NCBI RefSeq assembly: GCF_000295935.2
Contig: NZ_ALWO02000040.1
Coordinates: forward strand, 62,001-126,000
DNA: 64,000 bases
Reading direction: 5' to 3'
From: Indibacter alkaliphilus LW1
GTDB lineage: Bacteria > Bacteroidota > Bacteroidia > Cytophagales > Cyclobacteriaceae
Shown here: positions 24,986-34,600 of the stretch, one piece after another
How positions within the stretch are numbered: the stretch's first letter is position 1
Layout: the number at the start of each line of letters is the position of its first letter
Program-made: the position numbers and the translations under genes
The notes under the pieces: generated by a model
Seen by the model: the letters and a program-made list of their open reading frames with translations, nothing else
The model's database searches: none
Told to the model about the DNA's origin: nothing

Positions 24986-25029
24986 GAAGCTAGTTCCAGA
25001 CTGTTTTATATTGCCGGAAAAATAGGCCT

Positions 25030-25800
25030 ATGTTCTTTTACCTTTCCCAGTTTCTGAGTTTTTTGGCAATGCCTCTAACGATAATAATTCTGCTTTTTGC
25101 TGCGGGATTTATATTTCATAAAAAATCATATTCCAAAAAACTGTTAATCGCAGGATTTGCTTTCTTACTTTTATTCAGTAACCCTTTTTTGTCCAACTTA
25201 ACCATGTTGGCCTGGGAACCTAATTTCAAACCATTTGTAAATCTTCCTGAATATGAGCTGGGAATCGTACTAACAGGAGTCACCAACTTAAGCAAAACAG
25301 CTTATGACAGAACTTTCTTTGACAAAGGGGCCGACAGGGTCACTCATGCCATACAGCTTTACAAACTGGGGAAAATCAAAAAAATACTCATCACTGGTGG
25401 ACAAGGATTAAACCCTGTCAATACGAATACAGAAGCTGAATGGCTGAGAGATGTGATGCTTTTGGCAGAAATCCCTGCAGAAGATATTTTAATAGAAAAT
25501 CAAGCCAAAAACACCTACCAAAATGCGGTACTGGCAAAGGAAACTTTAGAAATTGCTGGATACAGACCAGATCAAGAGCATTTGTTGATCACTTCTGCAT
25601 TTCACATGAGAAGGGCCAAAGGTTGTTTTGATAAAGTAGGGCTTAGGACTGTGACTTTTCCGGTAGATTATTACACCCACGATATCAAGATCGATATTCC
25701 AAATTTACTTTACCCTGACCCAAAAAGCATGGCAACTTGGCACACGCTCTTTAAAGAATGGATCGGAATTACTGTGTATAAAATTGCAGGCTACATTTAA
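25030..25800 (+). CDS. YdcF/ElyC/SanA-family (DUF218) membrane protein
   Basis: 256 residues. Two N-terminal transmembrane segments (residues 1-25 and 36-60), then the DUF218 domain with GIVLTGV, RVTHAIQLYKLGKIKKILITGGQG, EAEWLRDVMLLAEIPAEDILIENQAKNTYQNAVLAKE and LLITSAFHMRRAKGCFDKVG. ElyC and SanA homologues influence peptidoglycan and outer-membrane integrity; the domain has a SAM-independent Rossmann-like fold of unknown chemistry. The stop lies 1 bp from the stop of the convergent CBS gene, so no terminator separates them. Confidence 0.9.
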   Translation: MFFYLSQFLSFLAMPLTIIILLFAAGFIFHKKSYSKKLLIAGFAFLLLFSNPFLSNLTMLAWEPNFKPFVNLPEYELGIVLTGVTNLSKTAYDRTFFDKGADRVTHAIQLYKLGKIKKILITGGQGLNPVNTNTEAEWLRDVMLLAEIPAEDILIENQAKNTYQNAVLAKETLEIAGYRPDQEHLLITSAFHMRRAKGCFDKVGLRTVTFPVDYYTHDIKIDIPNLLYPDPKSMATWHTLFKEWIGITVYKIAGYI

Positions 25801-25801
25801 T

Positions 25802-26260
25802 CTACCAAGTGGTTTCCCGAAGCTTAGGGAAAGCCCTTATGATATCTGAGAGACTTATTTGTCCTACTAATTGACCGTCTTTGAGAACCGGAAACCTTCT
25901 GATTTTCAATTCCAGAAATTTTTGTGCAGCATCGAATAAGCTCATTTCCGGTGAAAGGGTAATAACATCTTTAGTCATATGCTCTTCCACTTTCCCTGGA
26001 AATGAAGGGGTGTTGGAATATTTTCCTTTGATGATTTCCTTGAGACAATCAACTTCGGATATTATGCCTACCAACTTTTTGTCATGATTGATGACCGGAG
26101 CACCTGAAATTTTTCTTTTGGTCAGCATGTCCAAAACATGATCTATAGAATCTTCAGGATAAAAAGTAACGAGATTGGTACTCATGTGATCCTTGACCAT
26201 TATGGGAGCGTCGGTCTTTTTGGGTTCTACAACCCTGACACCTTGAAAACTTTTTACCAT
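25802..26260 (-). CDS. Protein with two CBS domains
   Basis: 152 residues made almost entirely of a tandem CBS pair: MVKDHMSTNLVTFYPEDSIDHVLDMLTKRKISGAPVIN then VEEHMTKDVITLSPEMSLFDAAQKFLELKIRRFPVLKDGQLVGQISLSDI. Such stand-alone Bateman modules bind adenine nucleotides and act as energy or redox sensors for partner proteins. No partner is obvious nearby. It faces the YdcF gene tail to tail. Confidence 0.93.
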   Translation of the reverse strand: MVKSFQGVRVVEPKKTDAPIMVKDHMSTNLVTFYPEDSIDHVLDMLTKRKISGAPVINHDKKLVGIISEVDCLKEIIKGKYSNTPSFPGKVEEHMTKDVITLSPEMSLFDAAQKFLELKIRRFPVLKDGQLVGQISLSDIIRAFPKLRETTW

Positions 26261-26373
26261 GGCTATTTTGAATTTTATTGAGCTGAATAAATTAACACTA
26301 AAACCTCTAAATTCAAAATCTCATTTCACAAATCATGTTTTAAAAAGAATTATACAACTGAAATACCTTGAAC

Positions 26374-27909
26374 CTAAAAATTGTTTTCGAGATAAATATA
26401 AGGCACCCAATCACCCATTGGAAAAGCTCTGGAGGTGGAAAAATCAAAACAACCCAATATCAAATCCTTCTTCCCATTCCCTGAAATATCAGCAGCATCC
26501 ATGGTCATTAAATTATACTTGCCCAAATCATCTTTTTTATAAATATCAAAATTCAAACTTCCGGCATTCTCTAGATACAGAAAATTATTTCTTTGTCCGT
26601 TTTCCCTTTCAGGAAAATAAGACAACACTGCCAAATCAAGCCTTCCGTTGAGATTAAAGTCTTCTACCAAAAGGGCACTTGCTCCATGAAAAGGTTGAAA
26701 ATAGGATTCGGTGAATTTATTTTGGCCATCATTCTTATAAATCCTCACACCATGATAAGGCTTAGGAATGATTGAAAGATCTGCATTGTCCCCTGATACC
26801 ATTATGATGTCTTTGTAGCCATCTCCATCCATGTCTTCAAAAAACATATCCGAAGCCCCGAAAAGCGGTTGGAATCCCAGCCATTTTTCTTCCCTGAATT
26901 TCCCTTTGCCTTGATTGAGGTAAACATACACCCCTTCATAGGCCTGAGTCATCAAAGCTATCACATCCGGAAGTCCATCTCCATTAATGTCTTCTATAAT
27001 TGTCTTTCTTGCACCTGGCCTGTTATTAAAGTATCTTTTGGTGTATCCACTATCATTTTGCTCATACCAGACCAATTGACCGACATGATGTCCAAATTCA
27101 GAGATGACAATATCTTGCCTTCCGTCTTGATTGAGATCTTCATAAACAAAGTGTACTGGTCTAGTGAGACTATCCAAAACGGGACTAACTCTTTTATCCG
27201 AAAAATTACTATATGACTCCAACTTACCGATAGAGGTATTGGAAGGATCCATTACCCCCATAGTGAGAAGGTCATACCTATCTTTTCCATAGAAATAGAT
27301 ATCCGAAGCAGGACTTGAAATCCCAATAGAATCTTTGAGATCATTGCGCAAGACATCTGCCTTAAAAACCTGCCTAAATCTATCCCCGAAATAAAGGACA
27401 CCTTCTTCCGACTCCCATCTTAAAAAGGTGGTGAAATTAGGTCTTTGTTTCCCTGTCTTGGGCACTATGATTTTCCAATTTTCAGCCTCTTTAATCGACT
27501 GAAAATCAAGACCATTATCCGGCAAACTCTCGGGAGAATTTTCCAAATAATAGGATTCCATCATTTTCCATTCGCTAAGAGAAATCAATGCCTGCTTGGC
27601 ATAAATCCCTTCAGGAGCATCAATATCAGCGCCTACCGCATGTCCAAAATCCTCTTCTGTAATCAGCCCCATCCTTCTTCTCATATCCGGCAGAACAGAA
27701 TTTTTCCAAGTAGCTTTGTCCAACAATGCCGGATCGGGTTTAAGGTGACAAGCTCCACAATAAGCATCCGTAAGGGTTTTTCCATTCATTACCTCTTCAG
27801 CTATACTTATAGAAGCGACATGGTCGAGGTCAGACTTTTCACTTTCACTTCTTTTGGAACAAGCAAATAAAAAAACACAGAGCAGTAAAAAAGTGGATAT
27901 ATTTTGCAT
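26374..27909 (-). CDS. FG-GAP (VCBS) repeat lipoprotein with an N-terminal cytochrome c haem motif
   Basis: 511 residues from ATG 27909; a longer frame uses GTG 27927. Lipobox CVFLFACS (Cys 17). A covalent haem-binding motif CGACH lies at residues 51-55 in TLTDAYCGACH, with a downstream segment resembling a small class I cytochrome (ending around MRRRMGLIT). The rest is a beta-propeller of FG-GAP repeats with calcium-type loops, for example EDLNQDGRQDIV, EDINGDGLPDVI, EDMDGDGYKDII, EDFNLNGRLDLA, ADISGNGKKDLI. Likely outer-membrane-anchored in the periplasm or on the surface. The haem could accept electrons from a partner dehydrogenase (inference). Monocistronic. Confidence 0.86.
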   Translation of the reverse strand: MQNISTFLLLCVFLFACSKRSESEKSDLDHVASISIAEEVMNGKTLTDAYCGACHLKPDPALLDKATWKNSVLPDMRRRMGLITEEDFGHAVGADIDAPEGIYAKQALISLSEWKMMESYYLENSPESLPDNGLDFQSIKEAENWKIIVPKTGKQRPNFTTFLRWESEEGVLYFGDRFRQVFKADVLRNDLKDSIGISSPASDIYFYGKDRYDLLTMGVMDPSNTSIGKLESYSNFSDKRVSPVLDSLTRPVHFVYEDLNQDGRQDIVISEFGHHVGQLVWYEQNDSGYTKRYFNNRPGARKTIIEDINGDGLPDVIALMTQAYEGVYVYLNQGKGKFREEKWLGFQPLFGASDMFFEDMDGDGYKDIIMVSGDNADLSIIPKPYHGVRIYKNDGQNKFTESYFQPFHGASALLVEDFNLNGRLDLAVLSYFPERENGQRNNFLYLENAGSLNFDIYKKDDLGKYNLMTMDAADISGNGKKDLILGCFDFSTSRAFPMGDWVPYIYLENNF

Positions 27910-27996
27910 TTGGGATTTGATTTTCACTAGAAAAATAGTGTCAACTTTACAGTTAAACCACCTCTTTGGGATAAATGGAAAAATGATTATACCAAA

Positions 27997-28578
27997 TCAG
28001 GATAATTGTCTGATAATTTTAGCGGGGCTTCCCATAGCCAGGACATTGGCTGGAATATCTTTTGAAACCAGGGATCCTGCGGCAATGGTGGTATTCTCAC
28101 CTATGCTTACCCCAGGAAGAATCACAGAATTCCCTCCTATCCAGCAGTTGTCACCAATACTGACCGGTAAAGCTTTGGTGAGATAAGGTGCAGAATCAGG
28201 CTCCTGATTCTGTAAGACGCGTTCTTTGGCCGAAAGGGGATGAGTAGCAGTATAAACCTGCACGTTAGGACCTATAAGTACATTTTGACCAATTATTATT
28301 TTGGCACAGTCAAGCAAAACAGCTCCGGTATTAATGAAAGTATTTTTCCCAATTTCTATGTGCATCCCATAGTCACAGTAAAAAGGTGCTTCTAACCAAA
28401 CACCCTCTTCCAACCTGCCAAAAAGCTCCTTCAGCAACAATGCTTTTCCTTCAGTATCTCTGGAAGACAAAGCATGCCATTTTTGCAAAAGCTCCTTGGC
28501 CCTATGGTAGCATTCCAATAGTTCGGGATCCCTGGAATTGTAATATTCCCTGCTTAGCAACTTTTCTCTTTCGGTCAT
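27997..28578 (-). CDS. Hexapeptide-repeat sugar O-acetyltransferase (Maa/LacA/NodL-like)
   Basis: 193 residues. The N-terminal Mac domain begins MTEREKLLSREYYNSRDPELLECY, followed by left-handed beta-helix repeats: YCDYGMHIEIGKNTFINTGAVLLDCAKIIIGQNVLIGPNVQVYTATHPL, with the catalytic His in TATHPL, and IGDNCWIGGNSVILPGVSIGENTTIAAGSLV. The usual role is acetyl-CoA-dependent acetylation of maltose, galactosides or related sugars. It is the last gene of the asparaginase-cutC-acetyltransferase operon, with its ATG directly after the cutC stop. Confidence 0.94.
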   Translation of the reverse strand: MTEREKLLSREYYNSRDPELLECYHRAKELLQKWHALSSRDTEGKALLLKELFGRLEEGVWLEAPFYCDYGMHIEIGKNTFINTGAVLLDCAKIIIGQNVLIGPNVQVYTATHPLSAKERVLQNQEPDSAPYLTKALPVSIGDNCWIGGNSVILPGVSIGENTTIAAGSLVSKDIPANVLAMGSPAKIIRQLS

Positions 28579-29319
28579 TTAGCTTATCGCTTTTTTAAAT
28601 TTCAATACTTCAAATTCATCTATTGTCAGGACCTTTTTAAACATTCCAGGATCTGAGGAAAGGCTGACTTTTGAATACACAAACCGGCTTTTTGAAGGTC
28701 TGAATCCCTTACAACTGGCATGAATCTCTTGAAATGCTGAATGATTTTTGAACTCATGAACATGTTCGGATCTGGATCCACCACCTGGCATGATGATAAT
28801 CCTTCCTGCTGCCCAATCCATGTAGGATTTGATATTCTCCAGTCCCAAGCTGACTGTATTTTCTCCTCCGGAAGTAAGTATCCTCTTAAATCCAAGGGAT
28901 ACAATTTCCTCCAGTGCTATCTTTTTGTCCACCGTAATGTCAAAAGCCCTGTGAAATGTGCAGGGCATTCCTTCTGCAGCTTCCAGCAAATACTGACAGG
29001 CTGCTTTGTCGACCTGTCCGACTTCATCCAAAACCCCAAAAACAAAACCCTCAGCTCCATAAGATTTCAAGATCTGAATATCATTGCGCATTGCTTCCAA
29101 TTCTTCTTGCTCATATACGAAATCCCCCCCTCTTGGTCTTATCATCACAAAGACAGGGGTATTGATTTTTGATTTGATCAGCTTCAGCAGTCCTGCACTG
29201 GGGGTAGTACCACCCTCGCCAAAATCCGCACACAATTCCAGCCTGTCAACCCCAAATGCTGATGCCCTCAATGCCGCTTCAACTGTATAGACAGGAGCTT
29301 CCAAAAGTATTTTTCTCAT
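28579..29319 (-). CDS. cutC: CutC-family TIM-barrel protein
   Basis: 246 residues. CutC signature blocks: LLEAPVYTVEAALRASAFGVDRLELCADFGEGGTTPS at the N-terminus, VFVMIRPRGGDFVY, GAEGFVFGVLDE, CTFHRAFD, FKRILTSGGENT and IIIMPGGGS. The family was linked to copper tolerance, but the biochemical role is unsettled; the fold suggests a cytoplasmic enzyme. It overlaps the asparaginase gene by 4 bp and abuts the acetyltransferase gene, a translationally coupled trio. Confidence 0.94.
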   Translation of the reverse strand: MRKILLEAPVYTVEAALRASAFGVDRLELCADFGEGGTTPSAGLLKLIKSKINTPVFVMIRPRGGDFVYEQEELEAMRNDIQILKSYGAEGFVFGVLDEVGQVDKAACQYLLEAAEGMPCTFHRAFDITVDKKIALEEIVSLGFKRILTSGGENTVSLGLENIKSYMDWAAGRIIIMPGGGSRSEHVHEFKNHSAFQEIHASCKGFRPSKSRFVYSKVSLSSDPGMFKKVLTIDEFEVLKFKKAIS

Positions 29320-30305
29320 TTAAACCAAGATTTAGAATCTACCAAAACTTTCTCCTGTTGGTTGTGTCTGGCAAAGTTAAAACCAGGGTGTACTGCAAAA
29401 GCTCCTGATTCCCCATCCTTATTGATGGCCAAAAAACCCGCCTGAATATCTTTGATATCCTTGCTGTTTTTGGCTACCAGTCTTCTTACCGCTTCTTCGC
29501 ATGCTTCCTGGGGTGTCCTTCCTTGACGCATCAGTTCAACAATCAAAAAACTTCCACAAATTCTAATAATTGACTCCCCCAATCCTGTGGCAGTGGCAGC
29601 CCCGACTTCATCATCCACATACAAACCCGCACCTATGATAGGACTGTCCCCTACCCTACCGTGCATTTTGAATGCAAGACCAGAAGTAGTACAAGAACCC
29701 GCCATTTTCCCGTTTGCATCAATTCCGATCATTCCTATGGTATCATGGTTTTCTATATTGATGATCGGCTTGTATTTTGACTCTACTTTCCACTCCTTAT
29801 ACATTTCCTCAGCTTTGGGGCTTAGTGTTTCCTCTTCCATAGGGAAGCCCTGCGCAATGGCAAACTGACGTGCTCCTTCCCCCGCCAGCATCACATGGGG
29901 CGTTTCTTCCATAACCCTTCTGGCCAAAGAAATCGGATGCCGTACCTGCCTCACAAAGGCAACTGTTCCACAGGAGCCATCCCCTTTCATAATAGATGCA
30001 TCCAAAGTGGGGATACCCTCTCTATCAGGAAGCCCCTGAAGTCCCACAGATAAGTTATCCATATCGAGTTCTGTTACTTTCACACCTTCCTCCACTGCAT
30101 CTACCAAGTTTCCGGATTGCACCAAAACCTCCCAAGCCCTATCATTGGCCGGCATGCCGTGCTCCCAGGTACTTAAGATAAGGGGTTTTTGACTTTGTGA
30201 TTTTTTGGAAAAAGTGAAAGCTTCACCGGCTTTCAAAATTCCCGAAGGGAGCATCAATGACGTCCCCAATAATGAGGTTTTGAGGAATGACCTTCTGTTA
30301 GACAT
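29316..30305 (-). CDS. Glycosylasparaginase-type Ntn-hydrolase with Tat-like signal
   Basis: 329 residues. The N-terminus NRRSFLKTSLLGTSLML is a twin-arginine-type signal. Ntn-hydrolase features: STWEHG, a beta-strand run, then the autocleavage/nucleophile site ENHDTIGMIGID, with T189 as the expected N-terminal nucleophile after self-cleavage, then GRVGDSPIIGAGLYVDDEVGAATATGLGE. This is the N(4)-(beta-N-acetylglucosaminyl)-L-asparaginase branch, as in Flavobacterium/Elizabethkingia enzymes that split the GlcNAc-Asn bond of N-glycopeptides in the periplasm. First gene of a three-gene operon with cutC and the acetyltransferase. A role in glycopeptide scavenging is inference. Confidence 0.92.
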   Translation of the reverse strand: MSNRRSFLKTSLLGTSLMLPSGILKAGEAFTFSKKSQSQKPLILSTWEHGMPANDRAWEVLVQSGNLVDAVEEGVKVTELDMDNLSVGLQGLPDREGIPTLDASIMKGDGSCGTVAFVRQVRHPISLARRVMEETPHVMLAGEGARQFAIAQGFPMEEETLSPKAEEMYKEWKVESKYKPIINIENHDTIGMIGIDANGKMAGSCTTSGLAFKMHGRVGDSPIIGAGLYVDDEVGAATATGLGESIIRICGSFLIVELMRQGRTPQEACEEAVRRLVAKNSKDIKDIQAGFLAINKDGESGAFAVHPGFNFARHNQQEKVLVDSKSWFK

Positions 30306-30754
30306 GGGGTTTTATATTTTTAGATATTATCATGAACAAATCAATGTGGCAACAATATCATAAAAATATCAAGGACTTCTTTAAACTTTAATAAAAAAAT
30401 TAAAAAAGTATCGACCATTGGTAAAAGACTATTTACGCATTTCGAAAAACAATCTTAATTTTGAACTTGCTTAAAAGTCTAACCTGCCAGGTTTTACCTA
30501 ATATTTTGGTTTAAATTATTTAGATTTATTAACCTGGCAGGTTTTAAGCTTATTTTAGATTCTGAATATCGGAAATTTTACGACAAACGTGATTTAAAGA
30601 ATTTACCTATGGTTTAGAACCAATCCCATAAATCGGGACAGCTTATCCATGAATATCGGTGTGCAATAAAAAACAAGATTTTTAATGGCTACTGGCATCA
30701 TTCCGGATCTACTTATCTTAGACTATACAAAATTAAATACCAAACATAAAGCCC
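30306..30754. other. Intergenic region between divergent asparaginase and creatininase genes
   Basis: 449 bp, AT-rich, no credible gene. It must contain both promoters, but I find no exact TAnnTTTG box near either start. It carries the inverted pair AACCTGCCAGGTT/AACCTGGCAGGTT described separately. Confidence 0.6.
30481..30543. repeat. Two palindromic 13-mers, AACCTGCCAGGTT and AACCTGGCAGGTT
   Basis: Each 13-mer is self-complementary except for the central base, and the second is the exact reverse complement of the first (30481-30493 and 30531-30543; 37-bp spacer). Either could be a dimer-binding operator, or together they could pair as a long-range hairpin. Similar CCTG(N)CAGG elements are common in Bacteroidota intergenic DNA. 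Confidence 0.85.
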
Positions 30755-31516
30755 ATGAGACCTTATATACTTGCTGAAAACAACTGGAAGAACCTCAAAA
30801 CAGAACGTTTTGAACTGGCAGTTCTTCCTTGGGGAGCAACTGAAGCCCACAATTACCACATGCCTTATGGTACGGACATATATGAGGCGGATGCCATTGC
30901 CGGTGAGGCCGGTAGAATTGCCTGGGAAAAAGGCTCAAAAGTTACAGTGCTGCCCACTATCCCTTTTGGTGTAAATACTGGCCAACATGACATCTACTTG
31001 GATATCAACATGAATCCAAGTACCCAAATGGCCATTATCAGGGACATTCTCACTGTACTCAACAGACAGGGAGTCAAGAAATTTCTGATTGTCAACAGTC
31101 ATGGAGGTAATGATTTTAAAACCATGCTCAGGGAACTGGGACTTGAATTTCCGGAAATGTTATTGATGACCTGCAACTGGTTTCAGGCTTTGGACAAAAG
31201 CAAATATTTTGAGAAAGCCGGAGACCATGCTGATGAAATGGAAACCAGCCTGATCATGCATTTACACCCGGAATTGGTAGGTCCTTTGGAAGAGGCCGGA
31301 GACGGAAAAGAAAAAATGCCGAAGATCGAAAGTCTAAAGGAAAAATGGGCTTGGGCAGAGAGACGATGGTCACAGGTCACAGAAGATACCGGTATTGGCA
31401 ATCCTAAAAAAGCAAGCGCAGAAAAAGGCAAAAGGTATTTTGATGACGTTTGCCACAAAGTGGCCAAGCTGATGGAAGAAATATGCCAAGCTGATATTGG
31501 GGATTTGTATAAGTAG
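30755..31516 (+). CDS. Creatininase-family amidohydrolase
   Basis: 253 residues. The metal-binding motif is LPWGATEAHNYHMPYGTD (E30, H32, D41 by family analogy), with VNSHGGND around 114-120 and the late DEMETSLIMH carrying further acidic ligands. Creatininase-type enzymes are cytoplasmic Zn/Mn-dependent amide or lactam hydrolases that include creatininase, FAPy deformylase and MftE. The WGATEAHN wording differs from the common WGSxEQHG, so the substrate may differ too. Monocistronic, with no partner in view. Confidence 0.9.
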   Translation: MRPYILAENNWKNLKTERFELAVLPWGATEAHNYHMPYGTDIYEADAIAGEAGRIAWEKGSKVTVLPTIPFGVNTGQHDIYLDINMNPSTQMAIIRDILTVLNRQGVKKFLIVNSHGGNDFKTMLRELGLEFPEMLLMTCNWFQALDKSKYFEKAGDHADEMETSLIMHLHPELVGPLEEAGDGKEKMPKIESLKEKWAWAERRWSQVTEDTGIGNPKKASAEKGKRYFDDVCHKVAKLMEEICQADIGDLYK

Positions 31517-31524
31517 AAATTAGA

Positions 31525-31552
31525 AGCAAGAAACAAGAAGCAAGACACAAGA
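31525..31552. repeat. Four tandem heptamers of form NNCAAGA
   Basis: Units AGCAAGA, AACAAGA, AGCAAGA, CACAAGA in register, beginning 9 bp after the creatininase stop. Noncoding. Confidence 0.8.
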
Positions 31553-31674
31553 GTCTCAGAAATTTCCGATTTACGACGCTTTGTTAAATTTTTATGGATG
31601 AGTTCTTAGAATTGCCTCACCTTGTCATCTCGACGCAGGAGATATCTGATCTAATTTTAAACCAATGACACACT

Positions 31675-34600
31675 TTATTTCATCCCAAGCTCAGCACCCG
31701 TTAGCGGCAGGTCCTCTTGATTTCCTCTGTAATCTATACCCTTTATGGATTTCAAATTCTCTGGTAAGATTATCGCCTGAGACGAATTACTGAGAAAACC
31801 AGAACGGTTGTAAACCTCAATCTTTTGGCGCTTACCATCCTGAAATTCCAAAATCAAGCTATGAAACTTTGTAGGGGTATTAAATATCTGCTTATCTGAT
31901 GCTTGTGTACTTTCATGAATCAATAGCCTAGATCTATTTTGAGAAGAAATATATAACTGTCGACCATCCTTTCCCATAAGCAAAACCATAGCTTTGGCAT
32001 CACCAGGAACTACAAAACCACTTTCTAAAGAGCGAACAGGCTCAAAACCTCCTTTTCCATCACCCAACAAAACTAATCCGTTGAATGCATCATACCTTCC
32101 CGAAAACACTTCATTACCATAATCATTTCCAATCAAAAGCACATCCAATTCCCCATCACCGTTGACATCCGCTATGGTGATACCATTGACAGGAGCTGTT
32201 TGAGCCATTAATGGCAATTCATGCACCTTAAACTTCCCTCCACCGAGATTTTCAATGTAAGACGTCCTGTCATAATTCCCTTCAAGCTGGACTACATCTT
32301 CCAGTTCTTCCGGGGTAAAAAGGCTCTGCTCAGTTACTCTGCCATATTCTTTGTACCTACTGAATTTTCTCCTGAAAAGCGTACTTTGACCATAGAGGTC
32401 ATCCCAGTAGTGTGCCGGAACAGAGAGGTAATTCCCCGAATTGTCTTTGAAATAGGTGAAAATCACAGGATCAATACTTTTGTTTCCATCAAAGTCCTTG
32501 GCGTAAACCCTTACCGGCCTTTCCTCAGAAGGATGATAGTAATTATTGGCTCCCAAATTTCCAAGGATATAATCAGTCTTGCCGTTCTTATTGAAATCTC
32601 CTGTTGCAATACTATTCCACCAGCCAAGATATTTTTCAAGGCCTGTATTATTCATTTTTTCCAATGAAGAACCATTATTTTTGAAGATAGTGATTGGCAT
32701 CAATTCTCCTACCACCATCAAATCCGGAATACCATCATCATCGACATCAGTCCATACCGCATCAGTGACCATCCCCACATTTCTTAATTCCGGAGCAACT
32801 TCATCAGTTACATCTTTGAGCACACCAGATTCATTTCTTAAAATAAAAGAACGGTCTGGAAGCGGGTACTGTCCTATGCCTGTTCTTCCTCCTACAAAAA
32901 GATCCATGAAACCATCTCCATTGAAATCTGCGGCACGAATCACTGTTCCGCTGGCTTCTACTTTTGCCTGATCAGTAGATGCTTTGGAGAAGTTCCCCTT
33001 TCCGTCATTGATAAAAATACGGTCTATATACTCTTCTGCTCCCGGTCTGAATTCAGAGCTTCCGGATACCAAATAGAGGTCGAGATCACCATCATTGTCC
33101 AAGTCAAAAAGCATAATCCCCATTTCCTCGTAGCGCTTATCTTCCTCTTTTTCAAAAAGGTTTTTTTCTGAAAAAGTACCATCATCCTCCTGAAAATAAA
33201 TTACCGGAGAATAACCGGCTGCACTTCCTACAATAAAATCCTCATTGCCATCACCATTGATATCCCCTACTGCCAAGCTTGGACCAAACTGAGTGAGCTT
33301 GTGTGGAAGTGTACGCTGTATATTATAATCTATTTTATCCTCCTCCTGATGGAAAAAGTCTACCCCCAATTCAGCAGAAACCTCTTTGAACATTGGACTA
33401 ACCTCTTTAGGACTGAAAGGAAACTTTGGTTTTTTTAAACCTGGGTTTAATGCATTGGCATAATTGACTTCGAGCACCTGATTCGGTTTCACAGGCTCAA
33501 TTGACTGGTGCCTCCCATCCTGCCATAACACTTCCAAGATCAGGCCCTCTCTTGATTCCCCTAATCCAAAATGAACAACATCTTCTACAGCAGACATGTA
33601 ACCTCTTGAAATTTGCTGCTCGTGGTAAATAAAATCACCGACAGACTTTCTGAGAACCAATTTGGCACCTATACCCATTGGATTGTCAGTAGGTCCTTTC
33701 AGTTTCACTCTCAGGTAATTTCCCTTTTCCGATTTATTATGTAGGGTGTTTTCAAAAACAAAAGCCGGATCATTGATATTATTGACGACATAGTCTAAAT
33801 CTCCATCCCCATCCAGATCCACAAACACGGCTCCATTGGAAAAGGATGGCTTATTGAGCCCCCACTTTTCCCCAACATCTTCAAAGGTCCAATCCCCCTT
33901 ATTTTTAAAAGAGTAATTGGGTATTTTGACAATGGGTATGGAATCCAGAAGCTGCCTTGTGCTAGCTACACCTCCAACATCCGCCCGATAATTGGCAAAA
34001 TCCTTATCTGTGATGTCCCGGGGAAAACCATTGGTCACCAACAAGTCCCGCTGCCCGTCATTGTCCACATCCACAAACAAAGGAGACCAGGACCAATCGG
34101 TCTGATACACCCCTGCCATAAATCCGATTTCGCTGTAAGGTACACCGGGACCATTACCCACATGAAGCATATTTCTTACATGCTGGTATTCATAGCCCCA
34201 CTGCTCATTGGAAATATAGGTCTGATAAGGATTCTTGGCGATGGTGGTTTTCTTTCTGAAATTGGTTTCGCCCAACATATCCAAAGTAATGATATCTACA
34301 AATCCATCATTGTTGTAGTCCGCTATATCAGAGCCCATAGAAAACATGCTTTGGTGCCGGATATATTCCTTAGTCTGATTGGAAAAGGTGCCGTCCTGAT
34401 TATTGATATACAGGATATCATTCGGCGTGTAATCGTTGGAAATATAAATATCCGGCCAGCCGTCAAAATTGATATCTGCAATGGCCAATCCAAGACCAAA
34501 GCCTTCTATGGTAATTCCTGCCTCAATGGTCACGTCTGAAAAAGTCCCATCCCCATTATTGCGGTAAAGTCTGTCATTATTGATTGCAGAACCATCCGTT

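Noticed and set aside
30481-30543. Terminal inverted repeats of an insertion sequence
   Set aside because: Only 37 bp lie between the arms, with no transposase and no target duplication.
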